Under the pieces are notes generated by a model that did no database searches, was not told where the DNA came from, and saw only the letters and a program-made list of their open reading frames with translations. From Tetmemena sp. SeJ-2015 (taxonomy: Eukaryota > Ciliophora > Spirotrichea > Sporadotrichida > Oxytrichidae): 64,000 nucleotides of DNA. This document shows, piece by piece, positions 21,972-34,109 of the stretch. The stretch spans positions 20,263 through 84,262 of the forward strand of contig JAJKFJ010021740.1 of assembly GCA_027382625.1 (NCBI GenBank), read 5' to 3'. The translations under genes and the position numbers were made by a program. Position 1 is the stretch's first letter. Each line of letters starts with the position of its first letter.

Positions 21972-24950
21972 ATGGACAAGGATCAGATTTTGTACAAACT
22001 TAAGAAGGCTATCGAAGATAGCAAACTCTAAGACTTTGAGTCGGAGTGCAAATCCAACATAGATTAAATTGATCAATACATCAAAGTAATATACACTTTT
22101 CCATTTTATGACCTTGTAATTAGAAATTATGCAAGAATAACTACTAAGAATTCCTGAGTTCTTTACAAAGTGTTGCTCATTTCAAGGAAGGCATCAAGAG
22201 CATAAAAAAAGACATGATAGAGATTAACAACTTCATCCAATAAATTGACAAGGAATTTTTTACCAAGGCATAAAAATCCATAATAGCAAAGGAGAACTAT
22301 CTAAAAGCACAAGGAGCAAAGAATCAACTTTTGCATACAAGGGTAAGTTTTAGTAATTTACTTTCCTTCTTTTGGGCAAATATATTGAGAGTAATTTAGA
22401 GAGTAGTTGAAAGGGCAAAGAAGATTTAGAATTTAATCCAACGAAATATTCTTAGTGTTGCCTTTCATGAGCTGGATTCTCTGAGAGAAGATGCAGAAGA
22501 TGAATCTCATTCATCATAATTAAGAGAATGGATTGGAAGGAGAGTGGAATCTTTTGAGGAAAAACTCATGAAAATTTTACAAAAGACTAAATCACAAATT
22601 GTAGTCGATCTAGAGAATAATGAATCTGAAGCAGGAAATCAAGTCTTAGATTTTTGTATTTTTTAGATGAAGTGAGAAGATATGTCTAAGTTTTGGGGAA
22701 TTAGTTCTTGCTCGAAAGCGATGACGATGATAGGAATATAAACTCTAACTAATTAACTGAAGTTCAAGGAAAGCCCAAAGGCTCAAACTTTGGAAATAAT
22801 GCGGCAGCCTAGTATATGAATCTTAAAAGAAGCTAGGTAGGATTATCTTTATACAAATCAGGAATGGGAGCTATGAATTTAAGAGCGAGTAAATAAGGAA
22901 ATAACATGCTAATGAGCAGCATTAACAACATGATGCGAGCTTCTAGAATGGGATAGATCGGAGGCTCCCCTGGCTAAGTAAATATTATGCCTAAATTTCA
23001 AGACAGAACAAGTTTAGCGCAGCTTGCATTCTCAAGAGTAGGAAATATGCCAAAATATGACACTCCTAAAAATAAAAACTCAAACCTTGATTTCATGAGC
23101 AGTTAAGCACTTAACCAAGGATCTATGACTGTTAGAGAGCCTACTCTAATCATAATTCAAATATTTTATTTTAAGATAGAATTTTTCTAATGAGAGGGCA
23201 GACCACAGCATTTACTCTCGAGGCCGTTCAAAAGTAGGCACTTGTAGCTTAAGATATTGTCATTGACATAGACTTTTCCAAGATTGAAAATGCGAGAAAA
23301 TTATTCCTCAAAGTAGATTAAGAAGATCAGTTAATATCTTATTTGTAAAATGAACGAGTGCAAAGGTTACTTTAACTTTCTAAGCTCCCAAGAAGTAAGG
23401 ATAATTTTGATTAACATAATTTACTTAGAGGTAAACATCGATGAAAATCTAACAAAAATTATTGGCTTCTTTGTAATACAAATACACTTGACTTTTAATC
23501 TACCCTAGATTTTCTTTCCAAGCACTCTATAATCTTATTGGGAGCAATGCCTTTTAAACTAACCCCATTTATACTTTGCATTTTAATAAGTTGGAAATGT
23601 TTACAAATCTAAAAAAGCTTAGAGCAAATAGTCTTTGACTATGAATATCAACCAATAATAGAAACAAAGAAAGAAGTAGTACATTTCATTTTAGCGATAA
23701 GAGATTTAGGACTAATTTCAGATCTAAGCTTCTTGAATACTATGATAAAGTTGCATGATGTATTCATGGAGAAATTATTGAATGCTCTAGAGAAAGAAGT
23801 CAAGGATATTTTAGAGTATGAAAATTACGAAGCAGTTCTAGTTAATAATTCAGAAGAGCTATTCAAATATGTAGATAAGTATGAGATAGACTTATCAAGA
23901 TACTTTGGCTAAAACTAACATATGAATCTTAGATTTCCAGTTGCTCTTCCTTATTCCATTTCGGTAGTCAAATTTAACGACCTCATCTAAAAGTTTATAG
24001 AAAAGAACTTTATCTATTGGCAGTTTCTACTAAATGACAAGGCCGACTTTACCCTTGCTTACTCTTCAAGTGATAGAATTATAATGAGGACTATCGAGTT
24101 AATTTCTGAGCACTTTTTCCACTTGAATAAGTTTACGATTCTCTAAAGAGCCTAGTTTTGTTCAAATCTGGACTATATACAAAAGAGTTTCTCCTTTTTT
24201 AAAAGGATCGTATTTCAGCAAGCGAATCAAGGTGCATATAACTTCAACTAAGATATCTATGGATTTTCATTTACTTCAGAAAGTTAAATGATGAATTTCA
24301 AATCCAAGTGTGAGGACTCTATATTCACTGAGTTGAGATTGAAAATAAGCGAATTCTTGAGTATTTTAGAGGGTCTATAATGGAGGCCAAAGAAGCCAGA
24401 AAGTGCACATCATGAGTTCGTTGAAGACCTGGTGATGTTCCTCAGATCAACAATAGTGATTCTTGATCAACAAAATAAGGAACTTGCAAGGTAGTGCTAC
24501 TTAATCACCTTCTAGCATCTATCTTCAAGAGTAATAGAAGTCTTGGCCACTTCAAAGACTATCAGTCGTGTCTCACAATCAGGTCTGATCAATTTATATC
24601 AGGACTACCTTTATCTCATGAAGTTCTCATAGGAGCCTATGGTCAACAATTAGCAGACTTTTGAAATTGGAATGAGTGAACTCCAGTAAATTTTGAATCT
24701 ATTTCTTGCAAGTTCTGACCAAGGAGTTAAAGAGATTTTAGATGATGACCTTTATAGAAAGAAGTACGCCAACATTAATCTCAAGCGGCTGGTACTCATT
24801 CTTGAGAAATTCAGAGATGATAAAGTCTCATCCGGGCAAACTTCTAATCAAGAAGTTGAGGAAATAATACAAAGACTACCCAAGATTAAGAAGAGTGATG
24901 CTTAAAATGTGGCAAAGAAACTCAGGGACTCTTTGAATTTTAGTAAATGA
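21972..24950 (+). CDS. SEC15: Exocyst complex component Sec15/EXOC6-like
   Basis: Subunit of the exocyst, which tethers secretory vesicles at the plasma membrane. N-terminal block HFKEGIKSIKKDMIEINNFI and KENYLKAQGAKNQLL match the Sec15 N-terminal coiled coil; RVVERAKKIQNLIQRN and SVAFHELDSLRED follow; then a Ser/Asn-rich linker, IIGFFVI and SLTMN. The C-terminal Sec15 domain runs from VVHFILAIRDLGL through LHDVFMEKLLNALEKEVKDI, LRFPVALPYS and DLVMFLRST to LNFSK and TGA 24948-24950. GT-AG introns are visible at about 22,087-22,124 and 22,344-22,401, and near 23,397-23,430. IESs at 22643-22683 and 23145-23185. Assignment is by motif recognition. Confidence 0.85.
22643..22683. other. IES, pointer GTCT (41 bp)
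   Basis: GTCT at 22643-22646 and 22684-22687. Excision gives EAGNQVQVLGNQFLLESDDD; unexcised reading meets TGA. Confidence 0.7.
23145..23185. other. IES, pointer TCTAAT (41 bp)
   Basis: TCTAAT at 23145-23150 and 23186-23191. Excision gives VREPTLMRGQTTAFTLEAV in the Sec15 gene; otherwise TGA intervenes. Confidence 0.8.
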
Positions 24951-25038
24951 TAGTATTTCCATTAAAGAAAGTTAAGTTAAATTTAGAGCTAAATTTGTTT
25001 AATCTTTAAAAATCATTGCTAAACTAAATCAATTATTC

Positions 25039-26232
25039 TCATTCTCCAGCTTCGGTTTTTTATGATGCAGCGGATTCAGGGAATTGAGAATTATCAAAAT
25101 GAGCCTTTGAAGATTACACATTCTAGAAATCTAAATCATCTGTAGTCGCATCTTCCATAACAACATCGCCCCTAGAAGCATTTGTGCTAGATTTAAAAAT
25201 TTATTTGGACCTCAACTTGGATTTTTAACTCCTTGTTTAAACCAATCCAGTTATAAATTTTATAAGTTAAGATGATGAATCCTTCCTCTTTTATTTCAGA
25301 GGTCTTCTTCTTCTTGAATGATCTGCAGACGGTTGCTGATTGCGATCTTTGAGAGGAAGTTTCATTCCATTTTCTTTTGACGGGATGGATCTTATTCTAG
25401 GCAAAAGAAGATGACTCTACATCCTATTGCAGAGCTCTTGCTTTTGTAGCTTTCTTAGAAAGCGCCTTTGAAACTCTACTCTTGGTGATAGTTTAGTGAT
25501 TTCTCTATTCTAAATCTGCACCATTATCTAAAACAGAAGGGATTCTGTCTGAAATCTGTACTTCAAGTCTTTAAACACTGCTGCTTTAAAGGGAGACTTA
25601 GAAAACCAAGTTTGAAATCTAAGTCCATTCTGCGGCAGCTTTGTAGAACTAGGGATCTTTGATGTCTAGAAAACTTTAAAAGAATTCTCTCTTGAGCCTT
25701 GAATCAGAAAGCTAAAGGAGATTGTATTTCACCATCTTGTTTAAAATTTAAATTTTCCTATTTGAGCTCCTATTCTTGATTCCATCTCCTATAATATGCC
25801 TTCTTTTCCTTTTTTGATAGATTGCTAAAGTCTTCTTTCTTAAGTAAGAGGGTATCAAGATTTTTGAAAGTAAATTTGTCCAGAGGATAGCCATTTGCAG
25901 ACAAATACTCTTTCTCTGCTTAGTTGAGATTTGAATACAGCATCATTAGTCTCTCCCTCTTTAGTTACTTAAGATTTTTTAAAAACATTTAAGAAAAATT
26001 TAATCTTCTCCAAAAGAACTTAATCCTGTTACTCCTGCTCTGAGACTTGGTGATGAATCTCTCTCTTATATTCTTCACAACTTTGCAATCCTGAAAGTTT
26101 TTCTTGTTCAAGCTACTTATCCTTAGATGCGTCCCTACTTGAAGATATTTGTCTGGAGCGTAATCTGTTAAAGATACTTTTATCCTCTTTTATAAATTAA
26201 AATTATTTTATTGAAAGACTGGATGAGTTCAT
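25039..26232 (-). CDS. Hypothetical basic protein
   Basis: Minus strand, ATG 26230-26232; probable stop TGA 25039-25041 after SQFPESAASQKTEAGE. Coding blocks include EKEYLSANGYPLDKFTFKNL and LLLKKEDFSNLSKKEKKAYY in the middle, then a Lys/Arg/Ser-rich segment (FKKKKTSEIKEEG) and an acidic tail (VVMEDATTDDLDF). The basic tracts suggest a nuclear or nucleolar location, which is inference. Frame changes near 25,950 and 25,200-25,270 imply IESs. It is divergent from EBP2 with 268 bp between the starts. No family recognised. Confidence 0.55.
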
Positions 26233-26500
26233 TTGAGACACCTTAAACAAGATAAAATCACAAATTAAGGATGCTAAACAGCAAAGAAAAGAGATTTAGT
26301 TTCATATAGATCCAAGAGCGCCCGACAGTAGAGCCCACCAATAAGAAAATAGAACTAGGAAAGAACTTACAAAGTGAGAAGCAAGAGTCAAGTTTGAATT
26401 TATTAATTAATTATATTTCTCAATTATACCCTGCAATAAGATCAGGACTCTGGTAAAGTTGTGTGTATATAGTTCATATCATTAACTAATAAATAATAAA

Positions 26501-27755
26501 ATGGGAAAAGAGTCTAAAATACTCAAAAAGGCCAAAAAGTAAGAGCGCCTATTTTCAGACAGCGATGACGAGGAAGCACCATAGCTTATCCCCGCACCAG
26601 TTATTAAGGCAGACAAAAAGAATGGGAAATTTGTAAACAAATCTTCCAATGTCTTAGTCTCAGCTAAAAAGACCACTGAATCGAAAGATGAGACAAGAAC
26701 CAAGAAGAGCTATAAAGTAGAAGAGATCGAGAGCGACTAAGATGAGCGCAGCAGCACAGACGATGAGAACGATAGTGATTTAGAGATTGCTGATCAAGAA
26801 GATGAGCAGATGAGTGAAGAAGGCGATGATTTTGAAAAAGAGAAGAAGAAGATTTTCGCATAGAGAGGTATTAACAACGAGGAACTCATTCTTAAGCGCT
26901 TGAGCGAGGTCAGAGCAAACTTCTACAACAGACTAGAGTCCAAGAGCATCATTAAGAAGCAAGGAAGAATTCCTTTCTCAGAGCACATGACAATGAGTAA
27001 GTAATACTAATATAGTAATTATATTTTAGCCAACGATCACCCCATGGAAGTGCCTGAAGCCCTGACTGTGCATGACGATATCAAGAGAGAAATGGCTATG
27101 TAAATATTCACTATCACCTCTAATTTGTATTTAGATATAACATTACCAGAGAAAATGTGAAGAAGGGAATGGAAATTTTGATTTAAGCCAAGGTTCCTAT
27201 TAAAATATACCTTATCTAATATTCTTAGTATTCTCTTATAGTAGGCCAGATGACTTTTTCGCTGAGATGCTGAAAACTGATCAACACATGGCAAAGGTGA
27301 AGCACAGGTTGCTTCTCCAGCAGCAGAAAATCTAGAACTTTGAGGAGAGACAGTCGAGACTGGAAAACAAGAAATTCCACAAGGCTCTCAAAGCCCACAA
27401 GCAGAATGTGAAGCACACTGAGAAGAGAGATAACATGGACAACATTGACAAACTCAAGAAGGAAATCAAATCAAAGGGAGGAGATGAGCCCAATGAAAAG
27501 GAGTTCAACAAGCTATTTAACGGTGGCCAGCCTCAAAGAACTCAGGGCAAAAAGGGCCAAAAGCAAAGAGTGTTTGATCAAATCTAGAAGAGCTAGAATG
27601 CGAACAAGAAGCAAGGCCCTAAGGGAGGCAGTGAAGGCGATAGACAGGGCAAGAACAGACATAGCAAGGGAATCAAGAAGCAGCAATCAGCCGGCAAGAG
27701 ACCCGGCAAAGCCCAAAGGAGCAAGCACAAGCAGAGAAACAAGAAGATGCGATGA
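26501..27755 (+). CDS. EBP2: rRNA-processing protein EBP2
   Basis: Nucleolar protein needed for 27S pre-rRNA processing and 60S assembly. Start ATG 26501; acidic N-terminus (LFSDSDDEEAPQL), then the EBP2 core NEELILKRLSEVRANFYNRL, RIPFSEHMT, NDHPMEVPEALTVHDDIKRE, RPDDFFAEMLKTDQHM and KVKHRLLLQQQKI, and a Lys/Gly-rich tail ending KHKQRNKKMR before TGA 27753-27755. Two GT-AG introns (26997-27029, 33 nt; 27100-27134, 35 nt) are clear. A third interruption near 27,196-27,243 has no GT-AG borders and is probably an IES. Length about 390 residues, normal for the family. Confidence 0.93.
27198..27238. other. Candidate IES in EBP2, TA pointer (about 41 bp)
   Basis: The frame must change between KVP and RPDDFFAEM. 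Excision between TA at 27198-27199 and TA at 27239-27240 gives KVPSRPDDFF. An alternative TA pair (27208/27237) removes 29 bp and gives KVPIKIYSRPDDFF. No GT-AG intron fits. Confidence 0.5.
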
Positions 27756-27869
27756 TGAATAGATTACCTCTTTAATTAAAATACTTTTGCAGTTTTTAGA
27801 TTAAATTGAAAAGAAAGAGAAAATATAATTTACCACAAAATGAGAAAGTCTAGTAAATATAGTATTATA

Positions 27870-27984
27870 AATTGAAACATTACATGAAGACCTTCTTTGC
27901 AAGAATCACCAACAGATCAAGCAAGCATGCTTTGTTTTCTGCAGTAACTCCTTCATCTTCCTCCCTTAACTGCAGTAGCTTCAT
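27870..27984 (-). CDS. Possible short coding segment, unknown
   Basis: A minus-strand open stretch beginning ATG 27982-27984 reads MKLLQLREEDEGVTAENKAC followed by a leucine-rich helix (LLDLLVILAKK). It is preceded by an acceptor-like ATTTAG. It could be the last exon or MDS of a small gene whose first part lies near 28,030-28,080, or a stray segment of a gene elsewhere. The terminus is unclear. Low support. Confidence 0.3.
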
Positions 27985-28302
27985 CTAAATTTATAGAACA
28001 AATAATGATATTAAATTAAATGAGTAGGAGACATTTCAGCGATGAGTAAATCAAGTTACCAAACTTCAATAAGCAAAGAGAAATAATTATCATTAACTAC
28101 TCTATCTATTTTATTAAAATTAGTAACATAAGATTAATTTATCTTTGTATAATTTTTTCTTTAGATGAAATAATATTTACTTTAATTAATGCAACGAAAC
28201 ATATATGAAGAAAAAGCAAAAGCTTTGTTATAAATCTTAAATTTAAATTAAAAGATAAAATTGATGTGTTTTGGAAAATAATAATTTAAAGAGAAGCATA
28301 AA

Positions 28303-30686
28303 ATGAATAAAGTGATACAGAAGAGCCTCCAACTTTTGAAAAGAAATTACCCCGCAAGTATGATTCCAAAGTGGAGAGAGCCAGAGATCCCAAGTTCTCA
28401 TCTTCGTACAAGCAGAAAAAAAGAATCACATAGAACTTAGAAAGTGGGTTCTAATACTACATGAAGAACACTGACAGAGAAAATCACTTTAATAACAAAA
28501 TAGTTGAAAAGTTTGGAAAGGAAATGCTCCAAAATATTTCCCAAATCTCCCTCGAAAAAGTATTGAACCCTGTTAATGAAGACGCAAAGTAATTAAATAA
28601 CAAGTACATCTCATTCAATCTTATATGCTTTATTCGACACTCCAACTGAATACTACTAAGTTAAATAGGCACTCTCAAATCATAAACCAGCTAAGGTAAA
28701 CTTAGGGCAAAAGACTAGACACTCTTCATTCCGACAGCTCAACGATAAATTTAATCTACTTCCTGACTATTATTTATTAAAAATAAACAAATATAAAAAT
28801 AGCTCAAGAAATCCTTAATCTTATTTTCTTGCATTCAAATTAAGGCATTCTTTTATATTTCTTGCTAGATTATTATAATAATTAGATTAATATGATTATA
28901 CAGCGTAAATATGTAGATAAAATTATACCATCCTCCAAAAAATTTTTATAAAATAGGATAAAATTTTGATTTAGAAATAGTTTTTAAGAATGTAAAATAG
29001 ATTTTATAAATTTAACTTGATTTGCAAATATCTATTAATTTTGAATCTAAATAAGGAAAGGATCAGTTCTCTTCTTGACGCTAGTAAAAATAATGTGGAA
29101 GCAGTAGAGAATGATTGGCAAGATAAAAGCATTATTCCTGAGCTAGCTAATGGTTTGGAAGTGGTACTAAAGCAGCCAGGAATCTTCCCAGTAGAGTCTA
29201 TCAATAAATTGAATGAAGGGAAGTTAGGGAACTTCTACACTCACCTTCCCTAGTACTCGCAAATCAACGAAGACTGTATATCTCCTTACTATCCTCCTGG
29301 ATCAGATACCAACCTGATTAGACTCTGCAACCTTCACAAAACTAAATACACTATGTCCACATCAACCATCTCTTCAATGCTTTCTCATCTGTATTACTGC
29401 ATGTCTAACTTCAAGTCGCCCCATTTCAACCATCTCTCTGAGGCCTATGATAGAGAGCCTTTGAAATTTATGATCTCTCAACGTAAACCTAACACTGTCT
29501 TCCTTAAGAAATCTACCAAGGTTCCTGGCGTCTATTCTGTTGATGGAGACTCTGGCTTCATTGAGTAAGCTAACGTTGTACTTCTTAAGATGGGAAAATA
29601 TATGGAGAAGATGCTTACTACTGACTCTCAATTTTTCTCAGACCACTATGTTCTCGATCCTAGAACTAACAAGCCTTTAAAATAATTTGAGGGAGAGATT
29701 CAACATGAGCCTGACTATTTCAAGTACCTAAAATCTGGCAGCTTATTATTGAGATCTCAAATTGATTGCAGAGGTATTGACGGAGAAGGAAATGATGTGG
29801 TCTTTGAATTGAAGACGAGAGCCACTAGTGTTCTTAGATACGATATTGGAAATTACATTGACTACTTAGACTACGAAATAAACAAATATAAGGGCAAGGC
29901 ATAAAGCTATGAAAGAGAGTTTTATGATCTTATTAGAGGAGGTTTTCTGAAGTACATCATGCAGTGTAAAATTGGGCGTATGTCTGGAGCAGTTATTGCC
30001 TATCATAATACTCAGAAAGTGTTTGGATTCGAGTATATCACTCTGAAAGATATGGAGAAAAGAGTTTTCGGGTGCCCTGAATTCTCTGATGTAATTTTTA
30101 AGCATTCTTTGGCTTTAGTTGAAAAGATCTTCGACTTCATCATTGAGGACTAGGATAACTTGAAAGATAGCGAATACAATCCTTCAGCTCAACATTATAA
30201 TATATATTTGACATATAACAAAACAAGATCTTCAAACTCGGATTCTATGCAAATGAACATGAGCGCACGCTAAATGTGCTAGTTGAAGTTTTTGATAATG
30301 ACTCATTCTATTAGGAGAGATTCCGCAGTGTATTGCCAGAATATATGAAGGACCCCATCGATTACTATCTTTCCCATAAAATCAATCCTTAGGTCTACAA
30401 ATATCAGGTGGGTATATATCCTATCCTAAATGGAGTATTCATCGATCACTCACCTATTCTATTCGAAAAAGGTGATACTTTAGATGTCAAATACACAATT
30501 TCTAGACAAGGCAAGATTAAGTTCAATCAATCTAGTAAAAATATTATAATTTCTTATCATAAGAATTAATGAAATGAGTACATGAGATTTTTGCACGAGG
30601 CCTATAAATGCGATACAGTAAACGTAGATAATGATTATGCAGGAACTTGGAGCTTTTATTATTTTATTTAAAGCTTTGTAGTATGA
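28303..30686 (+). CDS. PET127: PET127-like mitochondrial RNA-processing protein
   Basis: Pet127 family (PD-(D/E)XK-like fold), linked in yeast to 5' processing and turnover of mitochondrial transcripts. Blocks seen: KVPGVYSVDGDSGF, EPDYFKYLKSGSLLLRSQID, VVFELKTRATSVLRYDIGNY (with the E-x-K pair typical of the nuclease fold), SYEREFYDLIRGGFLKY, IGRMSGAVIAYHNTQKVFGF. These match the family order well. The C-terminal part (IFKLGFYANEHERTLNVLVE) is in another frame, so a small IES lies near 30,200-30,225, and another frame change occurs near 30,545-30,575. A 258-bp IES (28775-29032) is resolved. The start ATG (28303) is in a different frame from the first conserved segment, so the true start is uncertain. 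Stop TGA 30684-30686. Confidence 0.78.
28775..29032. other. IES, pointer TATTAA (258 bp)
   Basis: TATTAA at 28775-28780 and 29033-29038. Excision gives LLPDYYLLILNLNKERISSL in the PET127-like gene. The interior is strongly AT-rich with TGA codons. Confidence 0.78.
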
Positions 30687-30859
30687 GAACCAAAAAATTA
30701 ATTAGCAGTATAAAAGTTTAGACTTTGTTATAAATTATCGACCTATAACTTAATACTTATGTAAATTTAGAGTAAATGAAAATTATCGGAGATAAAAATA
30801 GACTCATTATAGGCTCATTATCTGTCTAAAATTATTTCAACTTATTTATATTAAATTTT

Positions 30860-31607
30860 TCAATGCTTTAACTAAGCTCCTAACCACTTTTAGCGATCCT
30901 CTTCTCTAAATTTGTGAAGCATTGGAGGTTTGGAAGGATCAATAGTAACATAATTGGGAATAAAATTTTGATTACCACTTTAGGTTGATTTCCCAAAGAA
31001 TGTCTTAAACTCAGATTGTGCTATTCTTTGCTAACTTTTGACTCTATCTTCCTTTCTCATTTGTTCTTCAACACACCCTTAATACGGAGAGGATATTCTT
31101 ATGATATAAAATAAAATAAAGTAAAGTAAAGTAAAGTAAAATTTTAGGAATGGAATTAATAATCAATTTCAAATCTCAGCACTTAAAAGTACGAGATAAG
31201 AAACCGTACTATTATCCTATGTAATGATATAAAATAAAAATCTCAAATAATAAGTAAATAGGTTTGTCCAGGTCATAGACAGGCATTTATTGAAACTGTT
31301 TGAATCTTGAAAAAACTTTGCTGCTTGGAGTTTGGTTAACTACTACATTAGATTTAGCTAACTGACTCTAGCTCTTAGAAAATGACAAGAGCCCTAGCTT
31401 AGTGCTCATCTCTCTATCTTCAGGCAAAAACTCCTCACAGAGAGTTGGATGAAGCATCTGCCTTACTTCTCTTTGATTCTTCCACAGATAAACTTCTGCA
31501 TCTTCTTTTAGCTTTTGTTTAAAATTCCTTTCTATTTAAAAGCTCTCCAAATGTTTTAGGACTGGTTAATGCTTTTTCTAATTCTAAACTTAAGTTGCCA
31601 AAGGCAT
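30860..31607 (-). CDS. Hypothetical protein, possibly ciliary
   Basis: Minus strand; candidate ATG 31605-31607, stop TGA 30860-30862. Coding segments: KLKEDAEVYLWKNQREVRQM, LHPTLCEEFLPEDREMSTKL, and a conserved-looking C-terminus PNYVTIDPSKPPMLHKFREE followed by DRQKWLGAQLKH. The C-terminus resembles small axonemal proteins, but I cannot name a family. A gap at about 31,085-31,260, including an (AAAGT)n tract, interrupts the frame. An alternative frame upstream (LELEKALTSPKTFGELLNRK) suggests this could be the 3' part of the same gene as 31950-32861. Confidence 0.5.
31106..31141. repeat. Short AAATA/AAAGT tandem tract
   Basis: About 36 bp of AAATA units grading into AAAGT units, inside the interruption of a hypothetical gene; consistent with IES or intron sequence. 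Confidence 0.8.
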
Positions 31608-31949
31608 ATTTTTTGAGTGATTTATTATATTTGAGGAGCTTGATTAATTAAAAAAGCTATTTTTGTTTTGACTTAGGATTATCAAATATTAAAATAAAAG
31701 TAATGGGTAAGAATAAATTAAAATGTCTTTATGGTTTATATAGATCTCTTTAAGAGGAGCAAATTTAATATATTTTAACAAGAATATCCTCTTCTTTTAT
31801 CTCATAAAATCGGTTTAGTGAGAGATATAAAACTAGATAAACTTTTTTAATTATCTCAAATTGTGTTTGAATAATAAGGATGACTTATAATTAAAATCTG
31901 AGCACACAACAAAGTAAATGAATTATATTTTATAGGGTAATTTATTTAA

Positions 31950-32861
31950 GTAATATATTTTGACTAAATTGAGTGGCAGATTAGTGATTCGTTTAGTTTT
32001 GAGCAGTATTTTAGGACATTGCTGATTGATGGATATGTGGATCTCTAAATGTAACTCTTAAATCACTTTTCGCACTTGCAACTCGAGTTAAGATTCCCTT
32101 CTGAGGAATAGCTGAGATAGGTCTCATCCCTCCTTCCGCAAATTTATCATCACCTTTAACAGGTTGCATAAACAAATTGGTTTAACTATTCATAGAAATA
32201 CTCCTCACAGAACTTGAAGGTCTTAATACCTTCTTATAAGTAACTGCATCTTCATTGGTTTCATTACTAGTCGCTAATGTTAATCTGGATGAACACTTAT
32301 TGAGTTCCCTTAAAAATATTAACATCTTTTAGTTTAATCTCTCAAAGTAGATGCTTCTATAGGTTCTTTACTGACTGCGTTATTATCCACAAACACTGCA
32401 CCTCTTCGCTTAGAGTAGCCAAGTCCAGAATGATGAAATTCTTTAGTAAAAGTCTTGAGATGTACAGAGGCAGTTTAGGGTCTAGTAACTTTTCTACTCG
32501 CTTTAGAACTCGTAATGATAGAGCCTGAACCGTTAAGGAAATCTTCAATCGTATTATCATGAGCTATTTCTTTGTCAAAAGCCTAAGACTTCAAATCTGT
32601 AGTATTAGATACTTTCTTAGATATTCCCATATGAGGGAATTTTACCTATCTTTGTCTTAAAAAGGCTTCTTCAAGGGAGATATCAACTTTTCCCTATGTT
32701 TAAAATTGGCCTACTTTTATTTAGACGTAATTGGTCAGCACCTATATACTCTCTTTATATTTTTTATCTATGTGAAACTGAACTGCTACAGAATTCAAGT
32801 GCTAAACTATTTAAGGTCCTCTTTCTGATTCAGCAAAAGTATCGTAATTTGTTACAATCAT
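31950..32861 (-). CDS. Hypothetical Ser/Thr-rich protein (3' end uncertain)
   Basis: Minus strand, ATG 32859-32861. It begins MIVTNYDTFAESERGPQIVQ, then QFHIDKKYKESIQVLTNYVQ and KVDISLEEAFLRQRQ, and a basic Ser/Thr-rich region (SIITSSKASRKVTRPQTASV). After a frame change near 32,300-32,340 it continues TSNETNEDAVTYKKVLRPSS and FAEGGMRPISAIPQKGILTR to about 31,950. No clear TGA end was found, so the gene may continue into 30860-31607. Family unknown. Confidence 0.5.
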
Positions 32862-32999
32862 TTGCAAGTTATTAGTAAAAATATTATTTATTGCAAATTA
32901 TAATAACGAATAATTTAATTTACTTCCTAAACTATTGACTTAAAAAAAATATTTTAGCATGGCATATATTTTTGAATAGTGATGTTTATTGGATGAGGA

Positions 33000-34014
33000 T
33001 CCCAAGAATTGTGATTATCTAATTAAAAATTAATAAATAGGAAAGTCTTCCAATCCAGGGAGGAGTAAGTAGGCAGCAGATGAAATTTATAAGTTTACTT
33101 GTTCTTCTTTATGTCGATTAAATGCGTAAAGTTTAGTTTTTCGTTAATTCATCAAATAATATTTAATGATTATCTACTACGAATTCTTAAGGCAAACTTT
33201 AAAGAAGTGGATGAGAAATGTATTATTTCTTCACAGTGCATTTTACATCTGTAAGTTTTGAGAAAAAGAGTGCTGGTTTATTTAAGTTATTTTTCTCAGT
33301 GTAAGTGGCTGGTTTCTTAATCAAATCCCCACCTGCTATTCCACCAAGTGAAGCCATTGCTCTAGAGTAGTGAAGGCCAACGTTCCCATGAGGAATCCAC
33401 TAATTCTTTCCACTGTCGAAGACATAGTAATCATAAAATATAATCTCCCGTTAGATTATCTAGGAATACTTAAGATTTGGTGAGAGTAGGCAACAGTTTG
33501 GCATCGTAGTCTTTAATAGAGCTCAACGAACTTCCCTTTTCATTGTTGTTAATAACTCTCAAGTGAGCTAAATTGGTGGCACAATAGTAAATCAGCATCT
33601 GCAGTCCAAAGCCAGCTGCAAACATGCATTTGTTCGTTATCTTGCACATCTTGAATAACCTAACTAATTTCTCACATTTCTCCTGCCAAGGGAGAAGAGA
33701 ACCATCTCCATCAATAAAGACGAAGTCAATATTATTGAACAACTAAGTTTATATTAAATTCAAAATTGTTCTTACTCTTTCAGCTTCTGAGTGAGAGTAA
33801 ATTGTATTGGGCTCATATAGATAGTCGTCTAAATTCTTGCGATCTCTGACAATTATCTCTGGAATATCTACCATTGACTATTTCTGCTTCATAAATATCT
33901 AAACAAGTCATTAAATCAACATGAGATTACCTCTTTGATTACTGCAACTAGATCATTTACTCTTTTGATCCCAATGTAGTTGTTTTAGAAACCGTGGACT
34001 ACTAGTATCTTCAT
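33000..34014 (-). CDS. Class I glutamine amidotransferase-like protein, probably inactive (3' end uncertain)
   Basis: Minus strand, ATG 34012-34014: MKILVVHGFQNNYIGIKRVN. Two GT-AG introns (about 33,902-33,933 and 33,742-33,775). Then NIDFVFIDGDGSLLPW and KCMFAAGFGLQMLIYYCATN, which resemble the beta-strand and nucleophile elbow of GATase1 domains, but the expected Cys is Ala (AAGFG). Later blocks: GKNQWIPHGNVGLHYSRAMA and GDLIKKPATYTEK. A 13-bp IES (33428-33440) is resolved. The C-terminus after about 33,100 shifts frame and is not settled. The fold assignment is tentative; it may belong to a ciliate-specific family. Confidence 0.55.
33428..33440. other. IES, pointer TAATC (13 bp)
   Basis: TAATC at 33428-33432 and 33441-33445 with 8 bp between. 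Excision gives LTGDYYVFDSGKNQW; unexcised reading hits TGA. Among the shortest IESs here. Confidence 0.78.
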
Positions 34015-34109
34015 TTATTTTTCAATTAAGAAATTAATTAATTCAAAATATATTAATTTCTTATCTAAAGCTTGGAAAATATTTATAGTACAAACAATAT
34101 ATAAATACA

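Noticed and set aside
30200..30225. An 11-bp IES (ATATA pointer) in the PET127-like gene
   Set aside because: It restores frame but lies in pure AT repeat where such matches are expected by chance; left as unresolved.
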